Under the pieces are notes generated by a model. That model saw nothing but the letters and a program-made list of their open reading frames with translations. It did not search any database and was not told the origin of the DNA. Shown here piece after piece: positions 9,753 to 21,500 of a stretch of DNA of 64,000 nt. Numbering within the stretch: the first letter of the stretch is position 1; each line of letters starts with the position of its first letter. The position numbers and the translations under genes were made by a program. This DNA comes from Lyophyllum atratum (lineage: Eukaryota > Basidiomycota > Agaricomycetes > Agaricales > Lyophyllaceae): positions 1,674,001 through 1,738,000 of the forward strand of contig JACGCN010000010.1 of the NCBI GenBank assembly GCA_014905825.1, read 5' to 3'.

Positions 9753-11616
9753 CTAGGACAAAAAATAACTGTGAGCGCCATCCGTGTATGGGAAAGGACC
9801 CTTCGCATCCTCCTCATTCCAGACTCCCTTCGCTTCCTCCATTCGCTGTCGCGCCACATCCAAAAGGTCGTTCGGTACCCAACCGTCATCATAGCATCCA
9901 ACAGCAGCCTTCAGGCTATCGACCGCTGATACATAGCGGGTATAAGCAGCGTAATCAACATGATGCCGGGCTCGTTCGTCAGCGGAAAATTGGAACGGAC
10001 AGGGGCTGGACGAGATCTTCGACCAGCAATCTTCAAGCTCGATGAGACTCTGCCGCAGCTGGACAGGGCCATTGGCCCAACACCGACAGATGTCCTGGAT
10101 CAACACGGACATCACCCCCCAGTGAGGCAACCTCCATGCCTCGCCGAACAGTGGATCGCGAGAATCCATCTGTGAAATATAGTGCCACTGTCGCAAAGCC
10201 AGCGAAAGGTGGGTGCGCCACTCATCCTGCTCTTTCACCGGAAGGCTGTCAATGTCGATGTGGTCGGGGAGCTTGGGCTTCGAGCCATCAGAGGGGATTT
10301 CTATGACACCGAGCTCATAGACCACAAGTGGAGGAAGCACACACTCCATGAAGAAGGGCCCAATGTTGCTAAACTGCCAATCGATGACTTTATAATCGTT
10401 GATGTTGTCTTCTGCTGCGATGATGATATTGGAACCGCTCAGATCTGGATGCAGTAAGGTCGGTTTGCTCAAGTCGAGATCGGCGGGAGCAAGGTATGGA
10501 GCAGCGGCGATGCAGCGGTCGAGGAGTTTTTGTATTTCTGGGATATCTTCATGGCGCGAGCGGATGTATGGAGAGTCCAAGTCGAGACCTTCTGAAATGC
10601 ATTGCTGTTCTAGGCGTGCAGCGGCCGCAATATATGATTCCGTGTTTGGCCCTGCCATCGAATTAGTGGGCATGCATGAGAGTGCAAATCACATACAAGG
10701 ACCGCGATCTGCGTCGACATGGCACCTTGCTCCCCTCCACCATTGACGGTCAGTGATAGGACCGATACGGTACTTCTGGGAGATGTGGTCGGCGTCATCG
10801 ACGTTACATTCGGGATCTGCGAATAATGGTCGGGCTTGCAATTCAGGACTGACGTCCGCCTTGAAGTACAGGCTGCCGATCTGCGAGAAGGCTGGTTGAG
10901 AAATCAAAAGAGTGCTCTGCATGAGCAGCCCTAGAGCCAACACAGCCGGAACACCGCGAATTTTGAACCAGAGTTCCTGCAGAGGTATGCCAGGAACATA
11001 TTCCGTGAGAATATATGGCCACTTGACTGGATTGGCCTCTGAAGCGCTCCAAGACAGTACTTTAGGAACTCTGCATGTACGGGAGTCCTGCAGATATGCC
11101 ATAGTAGCGACCTCAGAAGCGATGGAAAGTTCCAAGTTGCCGACTACTGGGCTTGGTATCCTGGCTGTGACTTTGACTCCGTTGTCGAGCTCGAGGAGGA
11201 AAACCTTGTTACAAGACCCTTTAAAAGTGGAATAGGCAACTGGAGAATGGAGCAACCAAAGCTTCTTACCTTCGCCGATTTTTGTGAAGTTGATACAGTG
11301 TTGTGCATCTGCTGAGTGACAAGCTGCTTCCTTCAATGCCTCAATATCAAATGAAGTATACCGCACAGCATGTTCTGCATGTGTATCATTCTCAGCGAAT
11401 GAAGGATGATGAATGGAAGAACCAACGCTGAAAATTGTTATACAGCCATTGGCCTGTGCTGTGTCCATATTGCTTCTCTAACGCAACCGACATACGTGGC
11501 CAGACTGTATGGATTTTGCGATCAGGATATGGCTTTGTGGATGTTACGTACTTCGAACGTAAGATGTTCCGCACGGACGACGAGGCTAACGAGAGGAATA
11601 ATTTTCCTGGAAGCAT
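9753..11616 (-). CDS. AIM9-like mitochondrial kinase-fold protein (APH family)
   Basis: Four exons: 11427–11616, 11270–11374, 10697–11218 and 9753–10651 (571 residues). The first 25 residues (MLPGKLFLSLASSSVRNIL…) are basic, hydroxylated and free of acidic residues, as in a mitochondrial presequence; this decides the start. Family landmarks follow in order: RYTSFDIEALKEAA, KIGEGSCNKVFLLELDNG, VTARIPSPVVG, SEVATMAYLQ, the catalytic loop LLHPDLSGSNI (Asp342) and VIDWQF (Asp363). A GPW motif is created across the third splice junction. AIM9 (altered inheritance of mitochondria 9) is conserved in fungi; loss affects mitochondrial inheritance in yeast, but its substrate is unknown. The first intron is 52 nt and rests on phase agreement. 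Confidence 0.82.
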
Positions 11617-12346
11617 TCGAGGTTGAACTTGAAGGAAATACAGTACTTTAATTTCATGGGTCACGGCTGGTGCAGTACTGGGGCTGAGAAAGTCGGCATT
11701 CCGCGCCGAGCACCCGGTTTCTGACCTTCGGATTCGCTTCAGCCTCGAGACCGCGTTAGGATAGCAGTGCAATAACTCCCATAAATTCTGCGAATACCAG
11801 ATCCGAAAATCGCCGACGTTGTATTTAGAATCAGTGCACATTCCGTGGACAGTGGGGAACGAAGTATGTTTATGTTCTCAATGAGCCAATGGTTACTTAT
11901 GAGTTTCGAGTCATTTACAGTGAGTTGAAAGGCTATAGTGGCCCCGTACCGCGTGCAACGCCTACGCGGGGTGCCGTTGGTTAGTGATGAAGCAGAAGAC
12001 TGAATTTTACTCACCTGGTTTTTATGGTTTCTTTTTCCTACAAACCTTGATCTTGGCGGAAAACCACAATCACTAGCTTTGAGGTCATCAGAGCTTAAGA
12101 ATCTTGAACGCGATATACGTTAAGATCGAGAACGAGAAAGACAGAGCATTCAGATTTGGGACAGAAATTCCGCGTTCTGAGCAACTCCGCCCACCTTATA
12201 GCATATTCTGCCAGGACCTGAAGATAAAATTAGCAGTACTGTTTTTCATTTCAGGTCAATGTCAGACACTCGGGACGCTCGTTCCTATCACGGAAGACCA
12301 CTGGCATGGCGCTCATTTATGTAAGCACAACGCAGAAAAAGTTCAA
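11617..12346. other. intergenic, no gene seen
   Basis: Between the AIM9-like start and the ankyrin gene's stop. An open frame continues upstream of the AIM9-like ATG but has no family similarity and is best read as 5' UTR. Confidence 0.45.
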
Positions 12347-13457
12347 TCAAGCCGGCACCAAGTCCCTAAGCCTTGGCGGCATAAGACTTCGTCGATAACT
12401 TGCGAACTGGTCTAAAAAAGCATTAGGAAGGTTATCTATTTAGCTGATCAACAACCTTATAAGAACGTACCGTCTGGAATCCATCTTATATAACTCGCCA
12501 TTTCAAACAGTGTCAATTCGTTATGACCTGTGGTTGCACTCCTAGACATCAAGACCTTGGCAGCGCTTTCATTTTGGCTTGAAATGGCGTAGGCAAGTGC
12601 CGATTTTGGAGGGCGTCCGGCGGTTACCCCGATATCCGCGCCATGGTCAAGAAGAAGCGACAGCATGTCCGCATCCCCCGCCAAAGCCGCATAGTGCAAT
12701 GACTGGTAGCCAGCGTGGTCCATCGCATTCACATCAGCCCCTTGCTCGAGAAGAAACTTCGCGGCCTCCAGGTTACGAGCAATCACGGCTAGTACTAGAG
12801 GTGGTGTTTCGAAGCCTGGTGGGGGTTGGCGTTGGAGAGGTTCGAGAGGTTTCTGGGTCAACCATGTCCAGAGGTTAGATAAGAATCCTGTGGTCCTTTG
12901 GGCACCAGCGAGACTTTGCTGGTAAAGTATGAAATGATCTAAGAAGAATTAGTTGTGAGTTACAACCTCTCAGTACCCTAAAGTATAAGGAACATACGAT
13001 CGGACATCCACCGTATGTAGTTTGACATTCCATACTCTGACAGCTGGGGTCGACCTGTTACTGCACCTCTCTCCATTAGAAGTTTGGCAGCGCCCTCATG
13101 ACCCATCACCACGGCTTCTACAAGCGGCGAGGGCCTATCGCCATAGCCATCGGTTATTGTTCCGACATCTGCCCCATGGTCGAGCAGAAGCAAGAGCATG
13201 TTTACATCTCCACTCATCCCTGCGAAGTGTATTGGCATATAACCTATTGGCATAGGATCTGAATCGTGGTTTGTCTCTACATGTACATCCGCTCCGTTTG
13301 CTAAGAGATGTCGTGCGGCCTCGAGGTCACCATCTATCACGGCCTTAAGCAAGGGCGGGTAGCCAGGCGGAGGCCGCGAGTGTGCAACGGGTTCAACGGG
13401 TGATTTCGTATACCATTTTAAGAGTCCAAAGGCTAGGAGTCCAAGAAAGTATTCCAT
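12347..13457 (-). CDS. ankyrin-repeat protein with internal gene duplication
   Basis: Three exons: 12998–13457, 12471–12938 and 12347–12411, giving 330 residues. The N-terminus is a short hydrophobic stretch (EYFLGLLAFGLLKWY), possibly a signal anchor. The chain has two similar halves. Each has a proline-rich PPPGYPPLL/PPPGFETPPLV start and ankyrin helices (LEAARHLLANGADVH and LEAAKFLLEQGADVN; LLLLLDHGADVG and LLSLLLDHGADIG). Each ends with NYIRWMSD or SYIRWIPD followed by a splice junction in the same phase. After both junctions a similar helix follows (HHFILYQQSL; DQFASYRRSL). Exon, intron and tail were therefore duplicated together. Ankyrin repeats bind proteins; partner and process are unknown. 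Both internal introns have GTATGT/GTACGT donors and clear acceptors. Confidence 0.8.
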
Positions 13458-13635
13458 GATTCGATGGTTCGAGATGAAGTTCTGAGTCTGTAGACTCGGT
13501 CCTCGGAGTCGGAAGACCCCTTCAACGTCGCGCGGCGTTTGTAACTTGAACCTCCGCCACGGTCACGCGTTTGGGCACGTGATTACCAGGCACACAATCG
13601 CGTTCAACAACAGTTTCGACTCTCCTCCTCCCGCC

Positions 13636-16600
13636 ATGCCTGGACGGACTCTACAGGCGGACGCAGCCGCTTTGCGGGAACAGGTGTCTACGCATGTTCC
13701 GAGGATTTTGGATCAAGCACAGAACACGACGGCAAACCACCAAAAAAACCTGGTGGCGCTCTATAAACTTCAGGCACACGCGGCAGAATGCACGGAAGTT
13801 GTAAAGAAAGGGAGGCATGTCAAGCTCGTTGGGGAGCGGATATTTGAGGAGGCTATCTTCGACATGTTAATGCGCGTGTTGCCTGTGAAGAAGGGTGTTG
13901 GACAAGCCGATCGGGTGGTGAAGTTCGTGGGGCAGTACATCAAGTTTATCAATGAGAAAGGTGAGTTCTGTTCATTCATGCACCATTGGCGAATTAAGTG
14001 AGATGAAATAGCCGCCGAGGACAAAAACGCGGACGCTACGGAGGAAGAGGATGACGACGATACAACGGCAGCAAGGTTCACTGCCCGCCTCCTGCGGTTT
14101 CTGTTCAAAGGCTTCGTGTCGAAAGACAAGTCTGTGCGGTATCGCGTACTCATGACGGTTGCGGAGATGGTATCCCATCTGGGGGAAGTAGAGTGAGTTT
14201 AGGCAGCTTGCTGTCTTGGATTTACCATGTCTCACCTCCTTATAGCGAAGAGATATACACGGAACTCCGCACTTCCCTCCTAGATCGTGCCAATGATAAA
14301 GAAACGTCTGTACGTGTACAGGCTATCTTCTCACTCTCTAGCCTGTCGGGTTCGGAGGACCCGTCAGAAATCGAAGACGGCGAACCGACTGTCCTAGACG
14401 TCTTGATGGACATGTTGGAGCACGACTCCTCACCGTAAGTCCTCCAGCCCCTGCCTTCCAATCGTGTTATTCATTCCCCCCATTTTGTATTTCCAGAGAA
14501 GTTCGCCGTGCGGTCCTCTGCAATATTCCTTTCAACCAGACAACCCTTCCTCACATTCTTGGCCGCACCCGCGATACCGACACAACTCTCCGCAAACTCG
14601 TCTACGGCCAAATCCTTACTAACCATATCACCGTCGGCGAAACTGACGATATGGGGCCGGCCCATCCCCGCGCTCTCTCCATTGCTCAACGGGAACTCAT
14701 TATACGTAATGGGCTGGGCGATCGTGAGCTCAGTGTTCGGGCTGCTGCCGCTGTACTCCTGGGTAAATGGGTGGATGTTCTTGCGGACCGCCCTGCGAAA
14801 AATGAGGGGGAAGATGAGAAGCCAGACGCGAAGGTGGAGAGCGGAGTCGTGGCGCTGCTGAAGATGCTTGATTTGGCGGACACTGCAAACAACGTTGCCG
14901 TCGACGCCGTCCTGAGCATCTTCGTTACACGAGTAGATATCTTTGAGAACATGGAGTTTGGCGGTATGTCCGTTTCTTGACGCCCCTCATCGCTTTCGCT
15001 GACTGATACATGCGTCCTAGACGAGTATTGGGACAATCTCACTTCAGAAACCGCATTCCTCGCCCGTGTTTTCGTGGAACACGGGAAGGCCAAAAAGGAC
15101 GAAGCCAGACTCGAGGCAGCGCTCCCAGTGGTCACTGCCCTGGCATTTCGTGTTCAAGCAGCTTACAACAAGCTCATGGAAGATATCGACGCGGAGGCAG
15201 AGGACCGACTAATGAGGGAGCTCACTGACGATGAAAAGTTTAAGTGGGAGGAGCTTCGCTTGGAAAGGGAGTCGATCATCGGCGAGCTCCTGCGCCTGGC
15301 GGTCAACCTCGACTACTCTGATGAGATCGGTCGGAGGAAAATGTTCCAATTAGTTCGTAAGTGTCCTCTACCACCTACCCTTTCCGCTTTCTTACCATAT
15401 GATGTTTCTCAGGCGACATGCTGTCGAAAGAGGAGCTACCTGAGTCTCTTCTAGCTGCATGCCTTGATGTATTAAGAGTATTATCGGTCAGCGAGAGGGA
15501 CCTCATCCGCGTCGTGGTGGAAATCGTGCAAGATTTAAGGGATCACGGCGACGATGAGGAGGAAGATCCTACCGTGAGTGATATGTCCTGTAGTCAGTTC
15601 GGGCTCTCAAACACCTCAATTATAGAAGGACGCTGATACAGAGACGACTTTCGGCGAAACTCCAGCCACTGTCAGGCCTCCTCGCCCCAACAAGAAACCG
15701 CCAGCGGAGCAGACCCCCGAAGAGAGGGCTCGAGCGGATGCCATGGATCTGAGATGCCTCTCGCTGTCTATCGGAATGCTCGAACGAGTGAACAGCGTAG
15801 GCCGTAATTTTTTCACACCTGGAGCGTCTTCTGAAATCCAGGCGACAGACAATGGAGGAAAATATGACGTTGGACGGTATTCTCAAGGAGTTGATCATCC
15901 CTTCGGTCAGGAGGAAGGAGCTGGTCTTCCGGCAGAAGGGGATGGTGAGCTTAGGCCTTTGTTGCCTAATCGCGAAGGTATTTACCTGGTAACTCGACGT
16001 GACGGCCATCGACTGACCTAAGCATCCCATTAGCGACTTGCTCTTGACTCGATCATGTTCTTTTTCATGCGGCTCTCTGATTCCCCGGATGTTCTCAAGA
16101 TCAGCTTGCTACAAATTCTGTTCGATGTACTGATGGTGCATGACCAAGATCTGCGCAAACATAAGCCAGACGAGGTGAGTCTCTGGTCCACGATTACATA
16201 CTACGCTTGACATCCTGTTCTTAAGTTTGACACGATCATTGCTGGTCTTCGCGTCCTCCTTCATTCTACGACGTCAGATAAGGTGCAGGCGCTATTGTGC
16301 ATAGGTATATCGAAACTTGTGCTCTCTGGGAAGATCTCGGATGATACGGTATGCTATTTCTTAAGACTACGTGTGTCCTCAGTGATGATCATCTCGCAGA
16401 TGGTGACACATTTGGTCCAATACTATCTATCTCCTACCACAGCGAATAATCAAGAGTTACGCCAGTGCTTAACATTCTTCTTCCCCGTCTACTCCTATTC
16501 GTCTCCTATCAACCAGAAGACCATGCGTCAGGTATGTTACATCTAGACAAGCCACAACGTACTACTCATTAATTATGGACCCCTCAGATCTTCCTTACGA

Positions 16601-18005
16601 CGTATAAGGCACTAAATGAAGCTCGCCAGGAACTCGACGATGACGAAGAAATGGTCAGCGCAACGCAAGCTGCCGCTTTGTTCCTCGACTGGACCGATCC
16701 GACCAAGCTAAGCAGTGCGGTGTAAGAATTGATTTCCCTTCTTCATTGAGTAAACGATGTAACAGACATTTTAGTGATGCACGGGGCAACGTCGACGCCA
16801 AGCACCAGGCGGATATGAGCATTCACGTGGATATGGCCATTGATATCATTAGATCCCTTCTCTCGGGAACTTGGGAAAGTAAGCATACTTCAGGCGCCAT
16901 GTAACTGCAATGTCTAACACTGAGTTTATTTAGAGAACGACAAGAAAGTCTTATGTCAATTGCTGGGGAAGTTGTATATTCCGGACAACGTGGATGACGA
17001 CAAGATCAAAGAGCTCAAGCTTGTGATGAATGGTTTACGTTCCGTACGTCGTTCTCGCTATCTTGTCAATGTTCACTTCCAATTCTGATGCGATATCTCA
17101 CACCAGCGCCGCCCTTTGCGTGACACGACCACTAATAATGCTTTTACTAAGTTCGAGGCTTCTATCCTCAAGAAGTTCGAGAAGCAGCTGGAGGACTTTA
17201 GTGAGGAGGAGTACAGGAAGCTCGAGCAGCTGGAGGAGCTCTTCGCATTCTTGGACGACATTATCCCAGACGACGATGACGAGGTTATCAACCTGGACGA
17301 GCCAAAGAAGAAAGGGCGGAAAAGGTAAGCTTTTGCCAGCGTGAGATATGGACCGCTAATCATTGATGGTGTTATGTTAGGAGGTCAGATAGCATTGCTA
17401 CTACGATTACCGACGCAGATGAGTCAACGTCGGCAACGTCATCCAGGCGGGGAAGGTCAAAGTCCAAGTAAGTACTTGATAACCGGCGAGTTCGAGACCT
17501 GATGGATGGTCCGTTGCAGACGGCCGCGCCTTTCGAAATCTGACGATGGCTTCGACGACGATGAAGTTGCGGAGTTCGGGACGCCGCCACCACCAACACG
17601 GATTGTTCCAAAGCGATCAGCGTAAGCACGCCTCAGCTCTCGTTGCATTTGCCTTGTCTTAGTCGATATATGGCGCACAGGGCATCAAAAAAGCCTCCTC
17701 CAGTCATCGTGATAAGTTCGGATAGCGATGAAGACCTGCCTACTCCCGTACCGCGTGCTAAACGGTCTAAACCACAGTATGTCATAATTCCGATTGCCAA
17801 TCGCACTACTGACATAGTTGCCTGAAACATCAGAGCCACTCGAAGGTCGACCGAAATCAAGGAAGAGGATCCCGAAGAAACTCTTGATGACGGGGACACG
17901 ACGGAGATTCCATTCGATTCAATTATGGATGGGGACTCTCAGGACCAGGACGAGGACGAGGATGAGGAAGAGGAAGTTAACGATCTACTCGCTGAGGACG
18001 AGTAG
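13636..18005 (+). CDS. condensin complex subunit 3 (CAP-G/Cnd3/Ycg1 family)
   Basis: Nineteen exons were followed with unbroken phase: 13636–13960, 14012–14192, 14246–14434, 14497–14963, 15021–15356, 15413–15573, 15626–15796, 15849–15944, 16034–16174, 16226–16348, 16400–16531, 16588–16721, 16775–16878, 16934–17043, 17107–17324, 17381–17467, 17520–17621, 17663–17776, 17834–18005. Product 1120 residues. HEAT-repeat helices fill the N-terminal two thirds (FLFKGFVSKDKSVRYRVL, EVRRAVLCNIPFN, LGDRELSVRAAAAVLLGKW). A Cnd3-type C-terminal region follows, then an acidic, lysine-rich tail with several short charged exons. The family binds the SMC–kleisin core of condensin and helps load DNA during mitotic chromosome compaction, so it is nuclear and essential in yeasts. 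The only unusual point is a weak acceptor at 15848; the stronger nearby one breaks the frame. Confidence 0.9.
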
Positions 18006-18568
18006 GTTGACGTTGCTAGATCGGAGTCGTATCTCATACATATTCTGTGTTCCTAATATCTTCCTTGACTCGATTTGCACCAACTTTTCTATGTAACTCT
18101 CCCTTTCATACTATATCCTATTGTATTATCCTTAGTGCTGCGAAACTTCTGAATACTGTATCATACATCTGAGTTCAGGTCACAAACCAGATGTGGGGTG
18201 AAGAATTCGACTTTGCCACATGTACTTTGAGAGCTCGGATTGGGTGGTCCCCACTAGACTCATACGGCATGCCTATCAAGCTTGTCGATCTTAACAGTCG
18301 CATTGTGGTACTAGAGAACAAGAATTGATCGACCCCAGCCTGACAGACTCAGTTGAGGTCTCTCAGCAAACAGATGCCCCGTCTCCATAATTCGATTGCT
18401 ATTGTCGGTCGTATCATTAAACTAGTTGATAGACGCTAGAGCTCGGTCTAGAGGATGATAATAATTACCGCAGGTGTGTATGTCTTTGTCCATGAATTCT
18501 CCAGGAGAACATTAAAGGCCGGTATCATAAAATAAACAGATGTCCATGTTCACAACCTCTAAAACTTT
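18006..18568. other. intergenic between convergent 3' ends
   Basis: Separates the condensin gene (plus) from PDR transporter copy 1 (minus). No gene or repeat seen. Confidence 0.5.
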
Positions 18569-21500
18569 TTAATCCGATCTCTTTCGTGCAAAACGCGACT
18601 TGAGCGAACTCAAAACGCACCCCTTCCAGATGCGGAACAGGTAGGTGAAGATATAGATCGCAGCGATCTAGAGAGAATAAGAGAATAAGATAAGCACCCA
18701 ACCATGTCAAGGTAGAACACAGGAACGCACGTTGAAAATGATATAACCAATCAGAATTCCAAAATTCCTCCAATGATGGCTATAGAAAATGTTGAAGCTC
18801 AGGCCCAAGAATTGGTCTGTGGTGGCGAAAGCACAAAAGTCGCAACTGGAAGTCGACGATGGATTCGTCACATAACCGCCGAAGTTTTGGATGTATGTTT
18901 GCAGGTAGGATTGACATGTTTGACCCGAAGGCGGGATCAAGGTGACGAGCTCCACCGGCGAACAAGTGATCGGTTTCAGACCGAGAGCTGACACAGTCCT
19001 TTGTTTAAGAAGATGCCTAACAGTACTGCGAGGATACACATACCTTGCCCCAACAGACCTTCGATAAGATATGTATACGGGGAAACATGATACCTACGGA
19101 TTTCGTTGAGCATGAAGTCGAGGCAGGTCCAAGATGAAGCGACTTACATCCACCTCCACCAACCGAGTTGGCTGAAAGGTTGGAGGACGCCGTTGCTAGG
19201 AGGAAGGTTTGAAACTACGACACGGAAAACAGATGGACAAGACTTACAACGTAAGGATGAATGAGAACAGAACCGAGAATAAGAGAGCTGCGATCTCTGC
19301 CGAAGGTACCATGGCTGCGACGGCCATCGCGAGAGACGTGTAATATAGTGGGAAGGTCACACCGTACATCAGGTATGTGTATCCTGCTCTCGCGTTGTCG
19401 AAGCCGACGGTCCAGTACCAACAGAGGAAGAAGAGCGACGAGCCCAAAATGTTCCACGGAACTTCGGCCAGGAACTGCGACGTAACCCATGCCGTCCAGC
19501 TGTAGATCCTACTGGGACGTTCACGGATTTCATAGATCTCGCGGGACTTCAGGAATGGTCCCTGCAGCTGATTGGACAAGGGCGCCGAAAGAATGGTGGA
19601 CATGTATACTGCCTGTGTAGCCTCAGGGTCAACGATTGCTGGGTATGTAGCAAAGATACGTACGAAGAGCTGGTTCTGGGTGCCTTGCTGCGAGTTCTTT
19701 GCTTTGAAGAAAGTAAACTGCAATCAAAGATGGTAAGAGAATGGAATCGCGTGACAGAATAGGAATCACGAACCCCGATGAAGAGACCGCCGAAAATGTT
19801 GAGTACCACCTTCGACAAGAGGTAGGTGGGATCTCTCCAATGCGCCCTCGAAGAACGGGAAACGAGTTCCTTCAGTTGTTGATACCAAGGCGTGGCGAAC
19901 TCCGACCGGATCGTTGCTGCGACAGGTGGACGACTCCTACCCTCTCTGTGGATGGCCTCCAGTTCCTGTTGAATCTTCTCGACCTCCACAGAATGCTTCC
20001 AGATAGAATGCCTAGAGGAATCAGGTTCAGTATACATGCAGAGAAAGATGTAGCGAAGCGTCCGTACCAGTCCTGCTCGCTTGTAGCGGTAGCACCCGCA
20101 CCAATGACGTCCAACATGAATTCCGCACTATATGTTGTGATGTTAATAGAAAGCACGCTTATTGTCGAGGCGGCACTCACGGGTTCTCGTCAGGTCCACA
20201 GTGACGCGAGCCGTTTTTCTCGAAGTAATGGATAAGAGTCGTCGCATTGTGGCCAAGATCACCAAAGTACACCGTTTGGCCACCCTTACGGAGTAGGAGG
20301 AGCCGATCGAAAACCTAAAACAAGACAGGTAAGAATTTGGCTCGAACAGACCAGACTCGCATACGGACCTGGAACAGTTCAGCTGAAGGCTGATGGAATA
20401 AATTGTCAGTCGCTGTTCTATTCTTCTAGAGATCGTGGACAAAGGCTTACTTGGTGAATTCTGCAAGACGAAAGGATCATAAGTACGAAGGCCGCAGATA
20501 GATGATCCACACGTACGTGCAAAGGATAGCTTGGCCACTATTCGCAAGTTTCCTCAAGAACCCCATAATCGCCCAAGCACTCTGTGAATCAAGACCTGAC
20601 GTGGGCTCGTCCAAGAATAGAAGCAACTTTGGCTGAACGCAAAACACGATTGAATAAAACTTGTACTGTGAATGCAAGGAGAGTGGTACTCACCTTCGCT
20701 GCGAGCTCGACTCCGATGGTAGTCCGTTTACGGTGTTCGATCCCGAGGGAACCAATGGCTGCATCGGCGAACGCCTCCAGCCCACACATCTTGAGACATT
20801 GCTCGACGCTGAAAGGTTTCATAAGGATCATCACATTTAAATCTGGAGAGCATCGCTCACTATGCTGCCTTCTCGGAGATCGGAACAGACGCGGGCTGGC
20901 GGAGCGAAGCAGAAAACATCAAAGCTTCCCGGACAGTATCAGTCGCAACATGAGTATCCATCTGCTGGCAGTATCCACTAATGACAGCAAGACACCATAT
21001 CAGCATAACTCTCGAAAAAGCAAAGAATTGGCCTACGTCTGAGACTGGAAATCTGCGGGTGGTGGTTGTCCATTAACGAATCTATCGCCCTCCACGACAC
21101 CAACATCCACACGTTCAGCCAGGACATTCAGAAGCGTAGTCTAAGCAGGCCATAAGTCAGTTAGTGAGTTCCCAAAAAGAAAGTCCAAAACTCTCACCTT
21201 TCCAGCACCCGATTCTCCCATCAAAGCTGTCAACTTCCCAGGAATCACATACCCAGACACATCATCAAGAAGCACCCTCTCGCCCCCCGGGACCGGTACA
21301 GTATACTTGAGATGCTGCCATGAGAATACGTCGGTCGTGGGTGGCGCAGCCGCGAGAGCCTTCTCGGCCTCCTCATTATCCTGATCGCCAACAATTCCGT
21401 GGTCGCTGGTGCTGTACTTCTCCTCATCGGCGGTGCCCGTCGCCACCTCGAGGATGTGCGACTTGCCACCACGCTTGAAGCGCACCATAAACGTTTCCCC

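Noticed and set aside
13546..13635. Starting the condensin subunit at an upstream in-frame codon near 13546
   Set aside because: The added residues are not protein-like, and the ATG at 13636 has a good Kozak-like context (GCCATGCC) and matches the usual N-terminus.
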